Source: Denitratisoma oestradiolicum (GTDB lineage Bacteria; Pseudomonadota; Gammaproteobacteria; Burkholderiales; Rhodocyclaceae). Taken from it: a stretch of 64,000 nucleotides of DNA. The DNA is taken from positions 1,488,001 through 1,552,000 of the forward strand of contig NZ_LR778301.1 in NCBI RefSeq assembly GCF_902813185.1, written 5' to 3'. Position 1 is the first letter of the stretch; each line of letters starts with the position of its first letter. The notes under the pieces are model-generated. The model did no database searches and had not been told where the DNA came from. It worked only from the letters and a program-made list of their open reading frames with translations. Positions 1 to 8,977 of this stretch are shown piece by piece. The translations under genes were made by a program, and so were the position numbers.

Positions 1-414
1 CATGCCTGGTGCAAAGCCGCAGCCGACAACCATTCGAATGCCCGCCGCTGCTACGCGGGCCATGAATTCGCTGTCGCCGAAGAGATTTTCAGCCACGTCA
101 TGGTCGTCATTGACGTCGATGTAGTCGATCCTCTTTTCTATGGCCATGTCGATGACGGGTGCCGCGTTGCGATAGTAGGGGCCAGCGGCATTGAAGATCA
201 GGTCGACGCCTTCACAGGCGACATTCAAGCTTTGTCGGTCGTGTACATCCACGCGCAGGGGGCGGGCACAGCCTGCCAGGTCGTGGGCAAGGTGCTGTGC
301 TGTATCGATGTTCAGATCGGCGACTACATATTCGATCTCCGGGTGGCGGGCAGCCATTTGCTTGGTGGCGTTGGCGCCGACACCACCACAGCCTAGGGTC
401 AGGATGCGCATCAT
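1..414 (-). CDS. Saccharopine dehydrogenase-like NAD(P)-binding oxidoreductase (C-terminus beyond left edge)
   Basis: The visible 138 codons begin at ATG 414 and run off the left edge with no stop. The N-terminus forms a Rossmann strand-turn (MMRILTLGCGGVGANATKQM), followed by a second strand ending in VVADLN and the segment LIFNAAGPYYRNAAPVIDMA, typical of saccharopine dehydrogenase/homospermidine synthase-like proteins (family knowledge). Such enzymes act on the C-N bond of secondary amino acids or are uncharacterised reductases. The substrate cannot be told from the N-terminal domain alone. The TonB receptor gene lies 78 bp upstream on the same strand, so this may be the last gene of that transcription unit. 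Confidence 0.75.
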   Translation of the reverse strand, partial: MMRILTLGCGGVGANATKQMAARHPEIEYVVADLNIDTAQHLAHDLAGCARPLRVDVHDRQSLNVACEGVDLIFNAAGPYYRNAAPVIDMAIEKRIDYIDVNDDHDVAENLFGDSEFMARVAAAGIRMVVGCGFAPGM

Positions 415-492
415 GTTTTTTCTTGAGTAAGGGAAACTCTTCAGGGAGCATGGAAAGCGAGGGGGTAAGCCCCACGCTTTCCCAGGTTCGGA

Positions 493-2760
493 TTACCACT
501 TGTAGCCAAAAGAGACGCCATACGTCCGGGGAGGTGCCCAGGTTGCAGTCCTGTAGAAGTAGAAATCGATGCCGTTCATTGATTTTTTCTCGTCGGTCAG
601 ATTCTTTACCCAGAAGGACGCTTCGGCGGCGCCGGGCCCCCCCACGGGGATATTGGCCAGCAGCAGGCGGGTGTTTAGCAGACCGATGGCTGAGATTTCC
701 GTCATCGACGCTACTGCACCACTGGCCGCAAGCGGTGAGTCGTAGCTCTTGTTGACGGCGTAGAGAAAGCGCTCCGACAGCCAGGTGTAGTCTGCGATTA
801 ACCGCAGCGTGCCCCAATCAGTCTTGGCCAGACGGCCATCAATGGCAAGGTTCAGAGTGTGCTTGGGGGCATAGGGCATTTCGCGATTGCTGGCGGTATT
901 GATCACGACACCTGCATTCGGGGGATTGATCCCCGCATCCAAATATTCATCGAACTTCGCATCCAGATAGCCGTAACTGCTAGTTAAGCGCCAGCCGTCG
1001 CTCATTTGCCAGGTCAGTTCAAGCTCAATGCCCTGTTGGGTGGCTTTGCCGGCGTTATATAAATTGGACTGTACCGAGCCGGGCGGGATCATCGTGAGTT
1101 GCATGTCGGTGATCTTGTTGTGGAAATAGGTCGCGTTGAACATGCCCCGGCCTTCGGCGAAATTGCTCTTCACCCCGAACTCGAGGGTCTGTGATTTTTC
1201 AGGTTGATAGGGGGTGCTCAGGGTTATCGGATTTGTTGCTTCGCCGTTCCAGCCTCCGCTTTTAAATCCCTTGGCCATGCGGGCATAAATATTGACCGTA
1301 TCACTGAGTTTGTAGATCGCACTCAAAGTGGGGGTGGTGGCGCTGAAGCCGGTCATGTATTCCACAGGGGCAACACGAGTTTCAAAAACAGGCCCCTGAT
1401 AACCAACGGTACCGTATTGGCTAGCCTGCAAACCACGATCTTCACGAGTGCGCCGAATGCCGGCGGTGAGGGTCAGATTGGGCGTGGCTTTCCAGTCCAA
1501 CTGACCGTAGATAGCTTTTTGCTTGGTAGTTACGCCGCTGTTGACGAAGCCGTTATCCCCATAAATGCCGCGCATATCGTAGGTGAAGCCATCTTCTTTG
1601 AAGATGTAGTATCCCGCCACATAGTTGAAGCGATCAGTATTGCCGACCCACTGGAATTCGTGCGACCAGGTTCTCAGATCAGTGTCCTGTCCCGTGACAA
1701 CAATGGGAAGGGGCGTCCCGTCCAGGTCCATTTGATCGCTATAGAAAAGCTTGCGGTAAGAGCCGATGTATTTGACGGTATTGCTCGGGTCGAGCTGATA
1801 GGTGGCGGTCAGAGCGTGGCCATCGACTTTCAGCTTCTGGTAGAAGGTTCCACCGGGATCGGCGGCGAAGGATTTGGGCCGGCTCGTGGAGGCACGGGAC
1901 GCCGTGCCCACATAACCCAGAGCTTCCAGATCGAGGCCACCGTACAATATGGTGCCGCTGCCGTTGGCTGCATAGAGCGTGGCAGCCGTGGGCATGGAGT
2001 CGGATTCGGTGTGATCGTATTTGTAATCCACCTGAAAATCGCGGCTGATGTCGAAGTTGGCTGCGAGGCGGAATGCTTGGCGGTCTTTGTCGCTGAAAGC
2101 GCGGCCATTGTCGTTTTTCAGCCAGCCGTCCTGCATTTCGTTACGCAGGGCGAAACTCAGGCTGGTGATGCCCATCTTGGGCAGATCGATGGACAGGCGT
2201 TCGACGTGATGGCCGAAGTTGCCAATCTCCAGATTGGCCGAACCGCTGAAAACGCCGGCAGGCTTGCGGGAAATGAAGTTGATCGCTCCGCCCAGCGTGT
2301 TGCGCCCGAAAAGCGTGCCCTGCGGGCCGCGCAGCACTTCGATGCGCTCCAGATCGACCATTTCCGACAGGTTGCCCAGGGATTTGGCGACATAGACACC
2401 ATCGATATACATGCCGACCGACGGGTCGACCAGTATCGATGGCTGACCGGTCGAGGCGCCGCGAATGCTGATCTGGGAAATCAGATCGTTGGCTGGCGAC
2501 CGGTTGACCACCACATTGGGTGCGAGGCCAGAGATGTCTGCGCCGCCCTCTATGCCCCGTGCCTCCAGTTGTCCGCCACTGATGGCGGAAATGGACAGCG
2601 GCACGTCCTGCAGGCGTTCAGCCCGTTTCTGGGCAGTGACGATAACTTCTTCCAGTACTGCTCCTTTTTCTGCAAGCGCCGTCATTGTTGTCCCAGCCAG
2701 GGCTGAGGCAATCAGTGTGGGAATGATGCGTGCTGCAAAGTGTTTATGTTGAATATTCAT
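493..2760 (-). CDS. TonB-dependent outer-membrane receptor
   Basis: This is a 755-residue outer-membrane gated channel. ATG 2760 was chosen over upstream in-frame starts because GGAGG lies just before it and a signal peptide follows (MNIQHKHFAARIIPTL to about residue 30). A TonB-box-like stretch LEEVIVTAQKR comes next. The plug domain (about 45-160) carries ISIRGAST, MYIDGVYV and LRGPQGTLFGRNTLGGAIN. The rest is a beta-barrel ending in an aromatic residue (FGYKW). The EVIVTAQKR-type receptors are common in bacteria taking up large hydrophobic or aromatic compounds as well as iron chelates. No siderophore genes are nearby, and the downstream oxidoreductases suggest an organic substrate; that is inference. 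Confidence 0.93.
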   Translation of the reverse strand: MNIQHKHFAARIIPTLIASALAGTTMTALAEKGAVLEEVIVTAQKRAERLQDVPLSISAISGGQLEARGIEGGADISGLAPNVVVNRSPANDLISQISIRGASTGQPSILVDPSVGMYIDGVYVAKSLGNLSEMVDLERIEVLRGPQGTLFGRNTLGGAINFISRKPAGVFSGSANLEIGNFGHHVERLSIDLPKMGITSLSFALRNEMQDGWLKNDNGRAFSDKDRQAFRLAANFDISRDFQVDYKYDHTESDSMPTAATLYAANGSGTILYGGLDLEALGYVGTASRASTSRPKSFAADPGGTFYQKLKVDGHALTATYQLDPSNTVKYIGSYRKLFYSDQMDLDGTPLPIVVTGQDTDLRTWSHEFQWVGNTDRFNYVAGYYIFKEDGFTYDMRGIYGDNGFVNSGVTTKQKAIYGQLDWKATPNLTLTAGIRRTREDRGLQASQYGTVGYQGPVFETRVAPVEYMTGFSATTPTLSAIYKLSDTVNIYARMAKGFKSGGWNGEATNPITLSTPYQPEKSQTLEFGVKSNFAEGRGMFNATYFHNKITDMQLTMIPPGSVQSNLYNAGKATQQGIELELTWQMSDGWRLTSSYGYLDAKFDEYLDAGINPPNAGVVINTASNREMPYAPKHTLNLAIDGRLAKTDWGTLRLIADYTWLSERFLYAVNKSYDSPLAASGAVASMTEISAIGLLNTRLLLANIPVGGPGAAEASFWVKNLTDEKKSMNGIDFYFYRTATWAPPRTYGVSFGYKW

Positions 2761-2857
2761 CGGTCGTCCTCCGTTCATGGTTATTGAAGTACCTGCCTCA
2801 CTTGCCGACGCATTGCGCGCCGTAAACCCTTTGCTGCTATGAATCGGGAATCCGTGT

Positions 2858-3376
2858 TCAAGGCTGGGCCGGCAGTCGCCGGTAGATGCCTTTGAAGACG
2901 GTGGTCCAGGTGCGGCCGCCGTCGCTGCTGCTCTGTTCCAGTTGGCGCAGCTCGTCGGCGGAGACCGCACGCAGTACGTTGCGACCGCGTCGTCCCGGAC
3001 CCGCCGCGTCGGTCAGTACCATGCCGCCCAGGCCGGGGCGGCCCTGGCGGTCGCTGCGTTCACTGTTGCTGTCGGCCCAGAGCTGGCGCCAGCGGCCGCG
3101 CTCGGGCTGGTAGACGATCAGGCTCTTGCCGCTGCCGCCGTCGGCACCGCTCCATTCCTCGAGCAGGGCGCAGCCGCCGGCGATTGCGCTGATGCGGTTG
3201 TTGCCGACCACCGTGTTGTCGGCGGTGCTGACCTGCCAGTGGCCGATCCAGAAGTCGAATTGGCGATGGGCGGCGCTTTGGCACGGTTTGTTCGTGGTAT
3301 CGGCCGCGGCGCCGGTCGTGGCGGCGGCCAGGCCCAACAGCAGGCCGGCCAAGGGGCACAGTCGGGAGGTGCTCAT
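2858..3376 (-). CDS. Exported DUF1579-like protein
   Basis: This 172-residue protein has an apparent signal peptide (residues 1-25, ending TTGAAA). The mature part begins with a conserved-looking block, FDFWIGHWQV, and has NRISAIAGGCALLEEWSG and a closing TVFKGIYRR. This layout resembles small beta-rich proteins of the DUF1579 type; no catalytic function is established for them. Its start overlaps the stop of the upstream quinoprotein gene by 4 bp (ATGA), so the two are translationally coupled and probably work in the same periplasmic process. Nothing identifies a ligand. Confidence 0.75.
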   Translation of the reverse strand: MSTSRLCPLAGLLLGLAAATTGAAADTTNKPCQSAAHRQFDFWIGHWQVSTADNTVVGNNRISAIAGGCALLEEWSGADGGSGKSLIVYQPERGRWRQLWADSNSERSDRQGRPGLGGMVLTDAAGPGRRGRNVLRAVSADELRQLEQSSSDGGRTWTTVFKGIYRRLPAQP

Positions 3377-5286
3377 AGGCCGTCCACCGTGTAGACCAGC
3401 AGCGCGTTGCCGGGACGGCGCTGGCTGGCGGCGCCCGATGCCACATAGACCGCGCCATTCACCACCGCCTGGGCATAGCCGCTGACCGCGCCGCCCTCGG
3501 CCTCGATGCCATTCACCGCCGGGAATTTGCGCGCGGTATCGGTCTCCCAGAGGATCTTGCCGCTGGCGTTGTCGTAGGCCCGCAGATGGCCATCCCAGGA
3601 ACCGACCAAGGCGAAGTCCGGCAGCAGCGCCACCGAGGCCGACTGGGCGGCATGGCAGCCGCGCTCGCCCCAGGTGCAGCGGGGCGGGGGGGCCGGGGTG
3701 CGCCAGAGTTGCTTGCCGTTGGCCAGGTTCAGCTTCAACACGGCCCCGGGGTTCTGGCCGGGCTTGGCATCCACGTCGCCGATGGGAACGTAGAGCTGGC
3801 CGCCGACACTGGCCATGCCGTACATGATGCCGCCCACGTCACCGCCGTAGGCGACCTTGTTGCGCCAGACGATGCGGCCTTGCCGGTCCGGGTCCATGGC
3901 GTAGACCACGCCGTATTTCTGGCCGGCCATCACCAGTTGGCGGCCATTGGGTAGCGTTGCCAGGAGGGGCGGTGAGCCGAAACCAAAGATGTTGCGGCAG
4001 TCGGTGTCCTCGCCCCGGGCCTTGCATTCGGCGTCACGCACCTTGGCCGGGGGCAGGGTGGACTGTTGCCAGCGTACCGCACCGGTGGCCATGTCGAAGG
4101 CCATGATGGAGTAGGCGCCCTTGGGATCGTCCATGTCGTAGGACTCGCCCGTGGCGGCATAGACCACCTGGCGCTTCACGTCCGCCACCAGAGGGGTCCA
4201 GATGGACGCGCCGGCGGGGCTGGAAAGCGGCAGGCCCTTGGCCGTCTTCTTCCCGCTGGGCTGGGGGGGCTGGGCAATGGTGTGGGTCTTCCACAGCAGC
4301 TTGCCGCTGGTGGCATCAAGCGCCACTACGCCACCACGGAAGGTGCAGCAGGGATAGTCCGGATCGTGGGTGAGGGGGTCCTCCATGGATGAAATCGGTA
4401 CGAACAAGCGGTCGCCAGCCAGGGTTGGGCTGGCTGTGAGTCGCGTCAGTACATGCTCCTCCACTTCGGTCTTCCAGCGCAGGGCGCCGGTGTTGGCGTC
4501 AATCCCGTAGACCGTGCCCTTGGTGTCGCCAACAAAGACCAAGGGCTTGTTGGGCTGGGAGGCGGGGGCGCCGACGCTGACGCGACGGATGCTGCGCTCG
4601 GTGGCGTAGATCCAGCGGGTGCAGCCGGTCTGGGCGTCAAGGGACACCACATCGCCGGTGCCGGTGGAGGTGAACACGCGGCCGCCAGCGACGATGGGTT
4701 CGCTACCGATGCCGCCGGGATAGGCGTAGGCCCACTTCAGCTTGAGTCGCGGTAGGTCGCTGGCGCCGATGCCAGGACGGGGCTGGTGGCCGCTATTGGT
4801 CATGTCGCGGGCCAGGAAGGGCCAGTCGTCGGGGCCGATTCGTACCGGGGTGCCGGGGGTGGTGCACAGATTGGGCAGGGGCTTGGGTCCGGTGCCGGGC
4901 TGGCGTCCCGTGAGGTGGGTGGCCACGGCGCGGATCTCTGCTTCGCTCAGTCCCGCAGCCTGGGCCATGGGCTTCATCGGTCCGCTGGTGAGCACGTTGA
5001 CGATGGATTCAGGACTGCGAAAGCCCAGTGAGTTGGTGGGTGGAATGCGGCCTTGAGGGTGATCGTGGCAGACCGCACAGGTCTTGGCGAAGATCGCCGC
5101 CCCCTGCTTGCCGATGACGACGTCCTGGTCGTTCACGGGGGCGAAGACTGGGGATGAGACGGAACTGGCAGTCCAGACGCCGGCCTCCTTGGCTTCGGCA
5201 TGGTCGGGCAGCTTATCGGCCCGGGCCGGCAGCGCCTGGGTCAGGGCCAGTAGCGACAGGGTGATACGGAGGGACGTGGTAGTCAT
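3373..5286 (-). CDS. Periplasmic PQQ-type quinoprotein with N-terminal cytochrome c domain
   Basis: This is a 637-residue exported protein. The signal peptide covers residues 1-23 (LSLLALTQALPARA). A cytochrome c domain follows, with CAVCH at 70-74 and candidate Met ligands at 104/107. A beta-propeller of the PQQ-dehydrogenase type fills the rest, with repeated blades such as VVSLDAQTGCTRWIYA, VYGIDANTGALRWKT and VVALDATSGKLLWKT. The haem-first, propeller-second order is that of polyvinyl-alcohol dehydrogenase-like quinoproteins, which oxidise secondary alcohols and pass electrons to the haem. PQQ synthesis genes are not in the window. The substrate is unknown, and a structural rather than catalytic propeller cannot be excluded. 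Confidence 0.87.
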   Translation of the reverse strand: MTTTSLRITLSLLALTQALPARADKLPDHAEAKEAGVWTASSVSSPVFAPVNDQDVVIGKQGAAIFAKTCAVCHDHPQGRIPPTNSLGFRSPESIVNVLTSGPMKPMAQAAGLSEAEIRAVATHLTGRQPGTGPKPLPNLCTTPGTPVRIGPDDWPFLARDMTNSGHQPRPGIGASDLPRLKLKWAYAYPGGIGSEPIVAGGRVFTSTGTGDVVSLDAQTGCTRWIYATERSIRRVSVGAPASQPNKPLVFVGDTKGTVYGIDANTGALRWKTEVEEHVLTRLTASPTLAGDRLFVPISSMEDPLTHDPDYPCCTFRGGVVALDATSGKLLWKTHTIAQPPQPSGKKTAKGLPLSSPAGASIWTPLVADVKRQVVYAATGESYDMDDPKGAYSIMAFDMATGAVRWQQSTLPPAKVRDAECKARGEDTDCRNIFGFGSPPLLATLPNGRQLVMAGQKYGVVYAMDPDRQGRIVWRNKVAYGGDVGGIMYGMASVGGQLYVPIGDVDAKPGQNPGAVLKLNLANGKQLWRTPAPPPRCTWGERGCHAAQSASVALLPDFALVGSWDGHLRAYDNASGKILWETDTARKFPAVNGIEAEGGAVSGYAQAVVNGAVYVASGAASQRRPGNALLVYTVDGL

Positions 5287-5322
5287 TGTTGTTCGGTGTA
5301 TGGAGTTGTATCGGTAAGCGAT

Positions 5323-6693
5323 TCAGGTGAAGCCCAGCTTGTCCACCAGACGGGCGGCGGGAATCATCAGCCGGCGAACCTTGAATTCGAAAAGGCCCGG
5401 GAAGCGGACCGGGACCGGTGCTTCCAGGGGCAGGACGCAGTCTTCCGGGCGGCCGGCGGCCAGGGCGCGGGCCAGGCTCATGCCCAGCAGGGGACCCATG
5501 ACATTGCCCCAGGTGCCCAGGTTCATCAGGGCGAAGACGTTGTCCTCCACCCGGTAGAACTTTGCGTAGTCCTGGTGGTAAACGTGGGAGGAACTCGCCG
5601 TCACCCCCGTCCAATAGGACTCCAGTTCCAGGGTGAAAGCCCGGGTCTGGGGGAAGGTGCGGTGCAGGTAGCGCAGGAGATAGTTGAAATGGGTCTCCGC
5701 GTTGCCGGCCTGGCCCGGACCGGGGATGGTGGCGGTGACAAGGCGCTTGCGGCCGTCGATCACCAGGGGATAGAGCCCCGTAGGAAACTGAGTGAATACC
5801 ACCCGGCTCGGGTTCAGGGTTTCCAGCAGGGCATCGGGCAGGGGCCGGGTGGCGAGACCGCAGGCCACCAGGGGGTATTGGGTCTGGGCCAGTTGCGGGA
5901 AGAAGGCGTTGCCGGCATGGCCGCTGGTGCACACCACGATGCGGCGGGCCAGCACGGTGCCCCAGGGTGTGGTCACGCGCCAGCGCTGGCCGTCCTTTTC
6001 ACAGGCGCTGACCGGCGAGTCGCCGTACACCCGGGCACCAAGGCGGGCGGCGGCCGCCACCATGCCCTGGGTGAAGAGGTAGGGATTGACCCGGCCACCT
6101 TCTTTCCAGTGAATACCCCAGCGGTAGCGCTCGGTACCGAGCATGGTCCGGACCTGAGCGGCGTCCACCGGATTCACCTCGTAGCCGAAGTCGCGCCAGC
6201 GCCTGGCCTTCTGTTCCAGTGCGGCAGAGGGCTGGAAGGCGGCTTCGAGGAGGCCGTCGGGGGAGGCGTCGCCCTGGATGCCATGCTTCAGGCACAGGTC
6301 GTAGACGATGTTGCGATGCTGGATCAGGGCATCGACCAGGCGCCTGCCCTTGTCGGGCCAGGCCTGCAGGGGTTCAAGGACGTCGAGGAAGGGCTGGACG
6401 TGGCCCGCATTGCGACCCGAGGCGCCGTTGGCCGGCTGCCTGGCTTCCAGGGTCACGGTGGCCACACCCAGTTCCGCCAGGTGCAGGCTGACCGAGGCGC
6501 CGGCCAGACCGGCGCCGATGACGACGACGTCGGTTTCGATGTGGCCTGCCAGGGCAGGGTAGAGCGGAAGGGGTTCTTCGGGTGGCCAAGCGCTGCAATG
6601 GACGGGCACCGTGCCGCTCTCGTAGGCTAGGGTGGCCTGGCGGGGGTCAGGGCGGCGGATTAGGTCGGCGGACCCTGGGGCGATGCGGTTCAA
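5323..6693 (-). CDS. FAD-dependent amine/amino-acid oxidoreductase (DadA/PuuB-like)
   Basis: This is a 456-residue DAO-family flavoprotein. The dinucleotide-binding motif VVVIGAGLAGASVSLHLAE is at about 56-74, followed by the FAD-contact block GASGRNAGHVQ. An N-terminal arm of some 50 residues before the Rossmann fold matches the layout of gamma-glutamylputrescine oxidase (PuuB) better than D-amino-acid dehydrogenase. I place the start at TTG 6693 because GGAGG lies 7 bases upstream; the longer reading frame runs back through an operator-like dyad and a repeat. The enzyme would oxidise a C-N bond to an imine. It is the first gene of a leftward unit that continues towards the quinoprotein. Confidence 0.85.
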   Translation of the reverse strand: MNRIAPGSADLIRRPDPRQATLAYESGTVPVHCSAWPPEEPLPLYPALAGHIETDVVVIGAGLAGASVSLHLAELGVATVTLEARQPANGASGRNAGHVQPFLDVLEPLQAWPDKGRRLVDALIQHRNIVYDLCLKHGIQGDASPDGLLEAAFQPSAALEQKARRWRDFGYEVNPVDAAQVRTMLGTERYRWGIHWKEGGRVNPYLFTQGMVAAAARLGARVYGDSPVSACEKDGQRWRVTTPWGTVLARRIVVCTSGHAGNAFFPQLAQTQYPLVACGLATRPLPDALLETLNPSRVVFTQFPTGLYPLVIDGRKRLVTATIPGPGQAGNAETHFNYLLRYLHRTFPQTRAFTLELESYWTGVTASSSHVYHQDYAKFYRVEDNVFALMNLGTWGNVMGPLLGMSLARALAAGRPEDCVLPLEAPVPVRFPGLFEFKVRRLMIPAARLVDKLGFT

Positions 6694-6781
6694 GCGTAAA
6701 CCTCCAGCACTTATTCGGTCATCAGGCCCCGGGCGGGCCGCGGGCGATGGCTGGAATGCTACGGAGGAGGAAAAATGCCCT

Positions 6782-6801
6782 CTAGTACCAAGTGGTACCA
6801 G
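6782..6801. promoter_or_regulatory. Candidate operator dyad TACCA-AG-TGGTA
   Basis: The core dyad is at 6786-6797 and extends to 9-bp arms with one mismatch. It lies about 90-100 bp before the TTG start of the FAD oxidoreductase. The same core, differing by one spacer base, recurs at 8891-8902 before the MFS gene, with both regulator genes in between. The binding protein is inferred to be the LuxR- or TetR-type regulator. Confidence 0.5.
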
Positions 6802-6846
6802 GCGGTCCTGGGGGACGGCTAAGGAAGCACTGAAAAAGTCCCAATG

Positions 6847-6916
6847 CGTCATTCCGGCGAACGCCGGAATCCAAGAAAAACAACGCACTGGACACCGGCT
6901 TTCGCCGGTGTGACGG
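6847..6916. repeat. Palindromic dispersed repeat (two-hairpin unit)
   Basis: Two hairpins, one built on CATTCCGGCG/CGCCGGAAT and the other on ACACCGGC/GCCGGTGT, flank a short AT-richer spacer. This is the widespread proteobacterial CATTCC-type intergenic repeat. It lies between the convergent end of the LuxR-type gene and the promoter of the FAD oxidoreductase. Related units are at 30012-30083 and 61039-61110. Confidence 0.8.
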
Positions 6917-6933
6917 ACTTGATCGGTGTTTCC

Positions 6934-8076
6934 CTAGAGCAGGAAGGAGAGGCTGCGCAGCATCAGCCGGACCAGTTCGGTCTGGCTGGCTACACCCATC
7001 TTGGCGTAGATCTTTTTCGAGTAGTTGCGGGCGGCGGTTTCGGCGATGGCCATCTCTCCGGCGGCCTCGGCGATGGTGTGGCCATAGGCCAGGTGCAGAG
7101 CCAGGGTGGACTCCTGGCGGGTGAGGTCGAAGAGCTGGGCGATGCGTCCCAGGGTGTGGCTGCGGGTCGGGCGCAGGGCCTCCAGGTTGGCCGTCAAATC
7201 GGAGAGGTAGACGATGGCGCTGGGGGCCTGCCCCCCCCGGTAGTAAGGCTGGGGCGGTGCGGGGTAAATCAGCAGGCCCAGCAGTCGTCCCTGGCAGTCG
7301 CCCAGGCGCACCAGTTCGCCTTCGCTCCGGCTGGTACTGCTGCGGGCGGTGGTCACGACGTTAACGGCCGCCTCCAGGGCCCGTTGGGCCGGGCGGTCGC
7401 TCAGGGTGATGCGGCCGCGGAAGATGGAGATGCCCGTCCAGTGGCCGATCAGGGCGGTGGCGATGTGGTTGAGGTGGATCACCTCGCCCTCCTCGTTGAG
7501 CAGGGCACAGCCCAGGGCGAAGTGGTCCACCATGCCCTCGTAGATGGCCTTTTCCGAAGCCTGCCGCTGCAGCTTTGCGTAGAGGGCCAGGGCACGGTTC
7601 AGATGGGGCGACAGTTCTCGTATCAGCGCGATGTCGTCAGCGCTGAAGGGACGGTCGGAACTGGGGTGGCCGCGCACCACGTCCACCCAGCAGCGAATGC
7701 CATCCGGCTCGGCAAAGCAGATGCGCAGATTGTGGGCAAGACCCAGGTCACTCATGAAAGCATGCCATTTGCCTTTCATGGCGGCGACCTCGGTGATGCC
7801 CACTTCCCCTGGCGCCATGCGATCGGGACGGAAGGGGTCGTCCTCCATCAACTCGGCCCGATAGTGGGCTTCCACCGCCACCCAGTCGATCCGGTCGTCG
7901 GGAATCTGTGCCATGAGGTAGGTGTCGCTTTTTTCGTTTTCGGCATGGTGCAGGGTGATCACCACGTTGCGGGCGTCAAGCACCTGGCGCAATTCCTCGG
8001 CGAAGCTCTGCCAGGGTTTGGCCTCGACCGCGCCTTCGTAGGTCAGCCCGACCAGGGTGGCAAAGGCGTCCGTCAT
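6934..8076 (-). CDS. LuxR-family transcriptional regulator
   Basis: This is a 380-residue protein. The C-terminal 60 residues form a GerE/LuxR helix-turn-helix (LTRQESTLALHLAYGHTIAE, then ARNYSKKIYAKMGVASQTEL). The N-terminal 300 residues contain no recognisable phosphoacceptor receiver domain and look like a PAS/GAF-like sensory region, as in the solitary LuxR-type regulators often found in catabolic clusters. The start codon overlaps the tetR-type stop by one base (TGATG), so both regulators are made from one message. It is the best candidate to bind the TACCA-N2-TGGTA dyads on either side. Confidence 0.88.
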   Translation of the reverse strand: MTDAFATLVGLTYEGAVEAKPWQSFAEELRQVLDARNVVITLHHAENEKSDTYLMAQIPDDRIDWVAVEAHYRAELMEDDPFRPDRMAPGEVGITEVAAMKGKWHAFMSDLGLAHNLRICFAEPDGIRCWVDVVRGHPSSDRPFSADDIALIRELSPHLNRALALYAKLQRQASEKAIYEGMVDHFALGCALLNEEGEVIHLNHIATALIGHWTGISIFRGRITLSDRPAQRALEAAVNVVTTARSSTSRSEGELVRLGDCQGRLLGLLIYPAPPQPYYRGGQAPSAIVYLSDLTANLEALRPTRSHTLGRIAQLFDLTRQESTLALHLAYGHTIAEAAGEMAIAETAARNYSKKIYAKMGVASQTELVRLMLRSLSFLL

Positions 8077-8750
8077 CAGGGGCGCCCCATGAGCAGGGGC
8101 CGGCCTGGGGGCGTTGTGGCAATGCAGGCCTGTATCAGAAAATCGGTCAGCCTCATGACCTCCTGGTCACTGGGATAGCGCTTCTCGAACATGATGGCCG
8201 TCAGCAGGGGCGCGGACAGCAGGCGCATGACTATTTCATCATCCAGCGTGCCGGGGATCTCGCCTCGTGACTTGGCCCGTGTCATTACCTGTTTCATCTG
8301 CTCCTGGATCGGTAGCCAGGATTCCCGTGCGCTGCGTGGCAGATCGGCGTCGGTGGCGATGGCCAGGGCCCCGTTGAGGGCCACTTCCGTTGGATCGTTG
8401 AAGAAGTTGCGTAGCACCAGTCCCAGGCAGAACAGGTCGCTGTGCCAGTGTCCCGTGTCCGCCACCTGGATCCGCGAGTTGTGTTCGCGGAAGGCCTCGT
8501 TGATGAGGGCCTGCCGTGTAGGCCAGCGGCGGTAGATGGTGGTCTTGTGGACACCGGTGAGTTCAACGATGTCCTTGATATCGAAATGGAAGTTGCCTGC
8601 CCGCATCAGGCTCAGCACCGCCTCGGCGACCTGCTGGCGGATACGCTCGCTACGGCCACCGGTGCGCACCGAGCCCCGGGGCGGGGCGACGGTGGGCGGC
8701 TGTTCCTTGTTCATCGAGCGGGTAGAGGATGCTGACTGGGGCGTGTCCAT
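8076..8750 (-). CDS. TetR-family transcriptional regulator
   Basis: This is a 224-residue protein with an N-terminal TetR DNA-binding domain at about 35-80 (RIRQQVAEAVLSLMRAG, then DIVELTGVHKTTIYRRWPTR). The helical ligand-binding half is divergent, as usual. The first 28 residues are a polar tail before the DNA-binding domain, so a later start is possible. The gene is divergent from the MFS permease with 227 bp between them. A TGACA-N7-TGTCA dyad sits immediately upstream of its start, suggesting autoregulation. The first gene of a two-regulator unit with the LuxR-type gene. Confidence 0.9.
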   Translation of the reverse strand: MDTPQSASSTRSMNKEQPPTVAPPRGSVRTGGRSERIRQQVAEAVLSLMRAGNFHFDIKDIVELTGVHKTTIYRRWPTRQALINEAFREHNSRIQVADTGHWHSDLFCLGLVLRNFFNDPTEVALNGALAIATDADLPRSARESWLPIQEQMKQVMTRAKSRGEIPGTLDDEIVMRLLSAPLLTAIMFEKRYPSDQEVMRLTDFLIQACIATTPPGRPLLMGRP

Positions 8751-8755
8751 TGTGG

Positions 8756-8772
8756 TGACAGAGCTTGTGTCA
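8756..8772. promoter_or_regulatory. Candidate TetR-type operator TGACA-N7-TGTCA
   Basis: A 17-bp dyad with perfect 5-bp arms ends 5 bp before the TetR start codon, inside a locally AT-rich promoter region (about 8772-8830). Position and symmetry fit an autoregulatory operator. The evidence is positional only. Confidence 0.4.
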
Positions 8773-8890
8773 AAAATAGGTTTTAAGTCAATTTACCTTA
8801 GTTAATGCAACTATTGGTGATTTTGTGAATTGAGTGCAGGGTCGGCTCGTGGCTACTGTCCCGTGTTGTTGCCATCCCGGTCGCTGTCGG

Positions 8891-8902
8891 TACCAACTGG
8901 TA
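8891..8902. promoter_or_regulatory. Candidate operator dyad TACCA-AC-TGGTA
   Basis: Second copy of the dyad seen at 6786-6797, with identical 5-bp arms. It lies 76 bp upstream of the MFS start codon, in the divergent region between the TetR-type gene and the permease gene. The shared site suggests that the permease and the FAD oxidoreductase answer to the same regulator. Confidence 0.5.
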
Positions 8903-8977
8903 CTGGAGGGCTGGCCTGGCGCTGGCTAGCATGGCTGCGATTGTCCGGGCTGGGAGTTCCGGCCACGCCACGACTCG

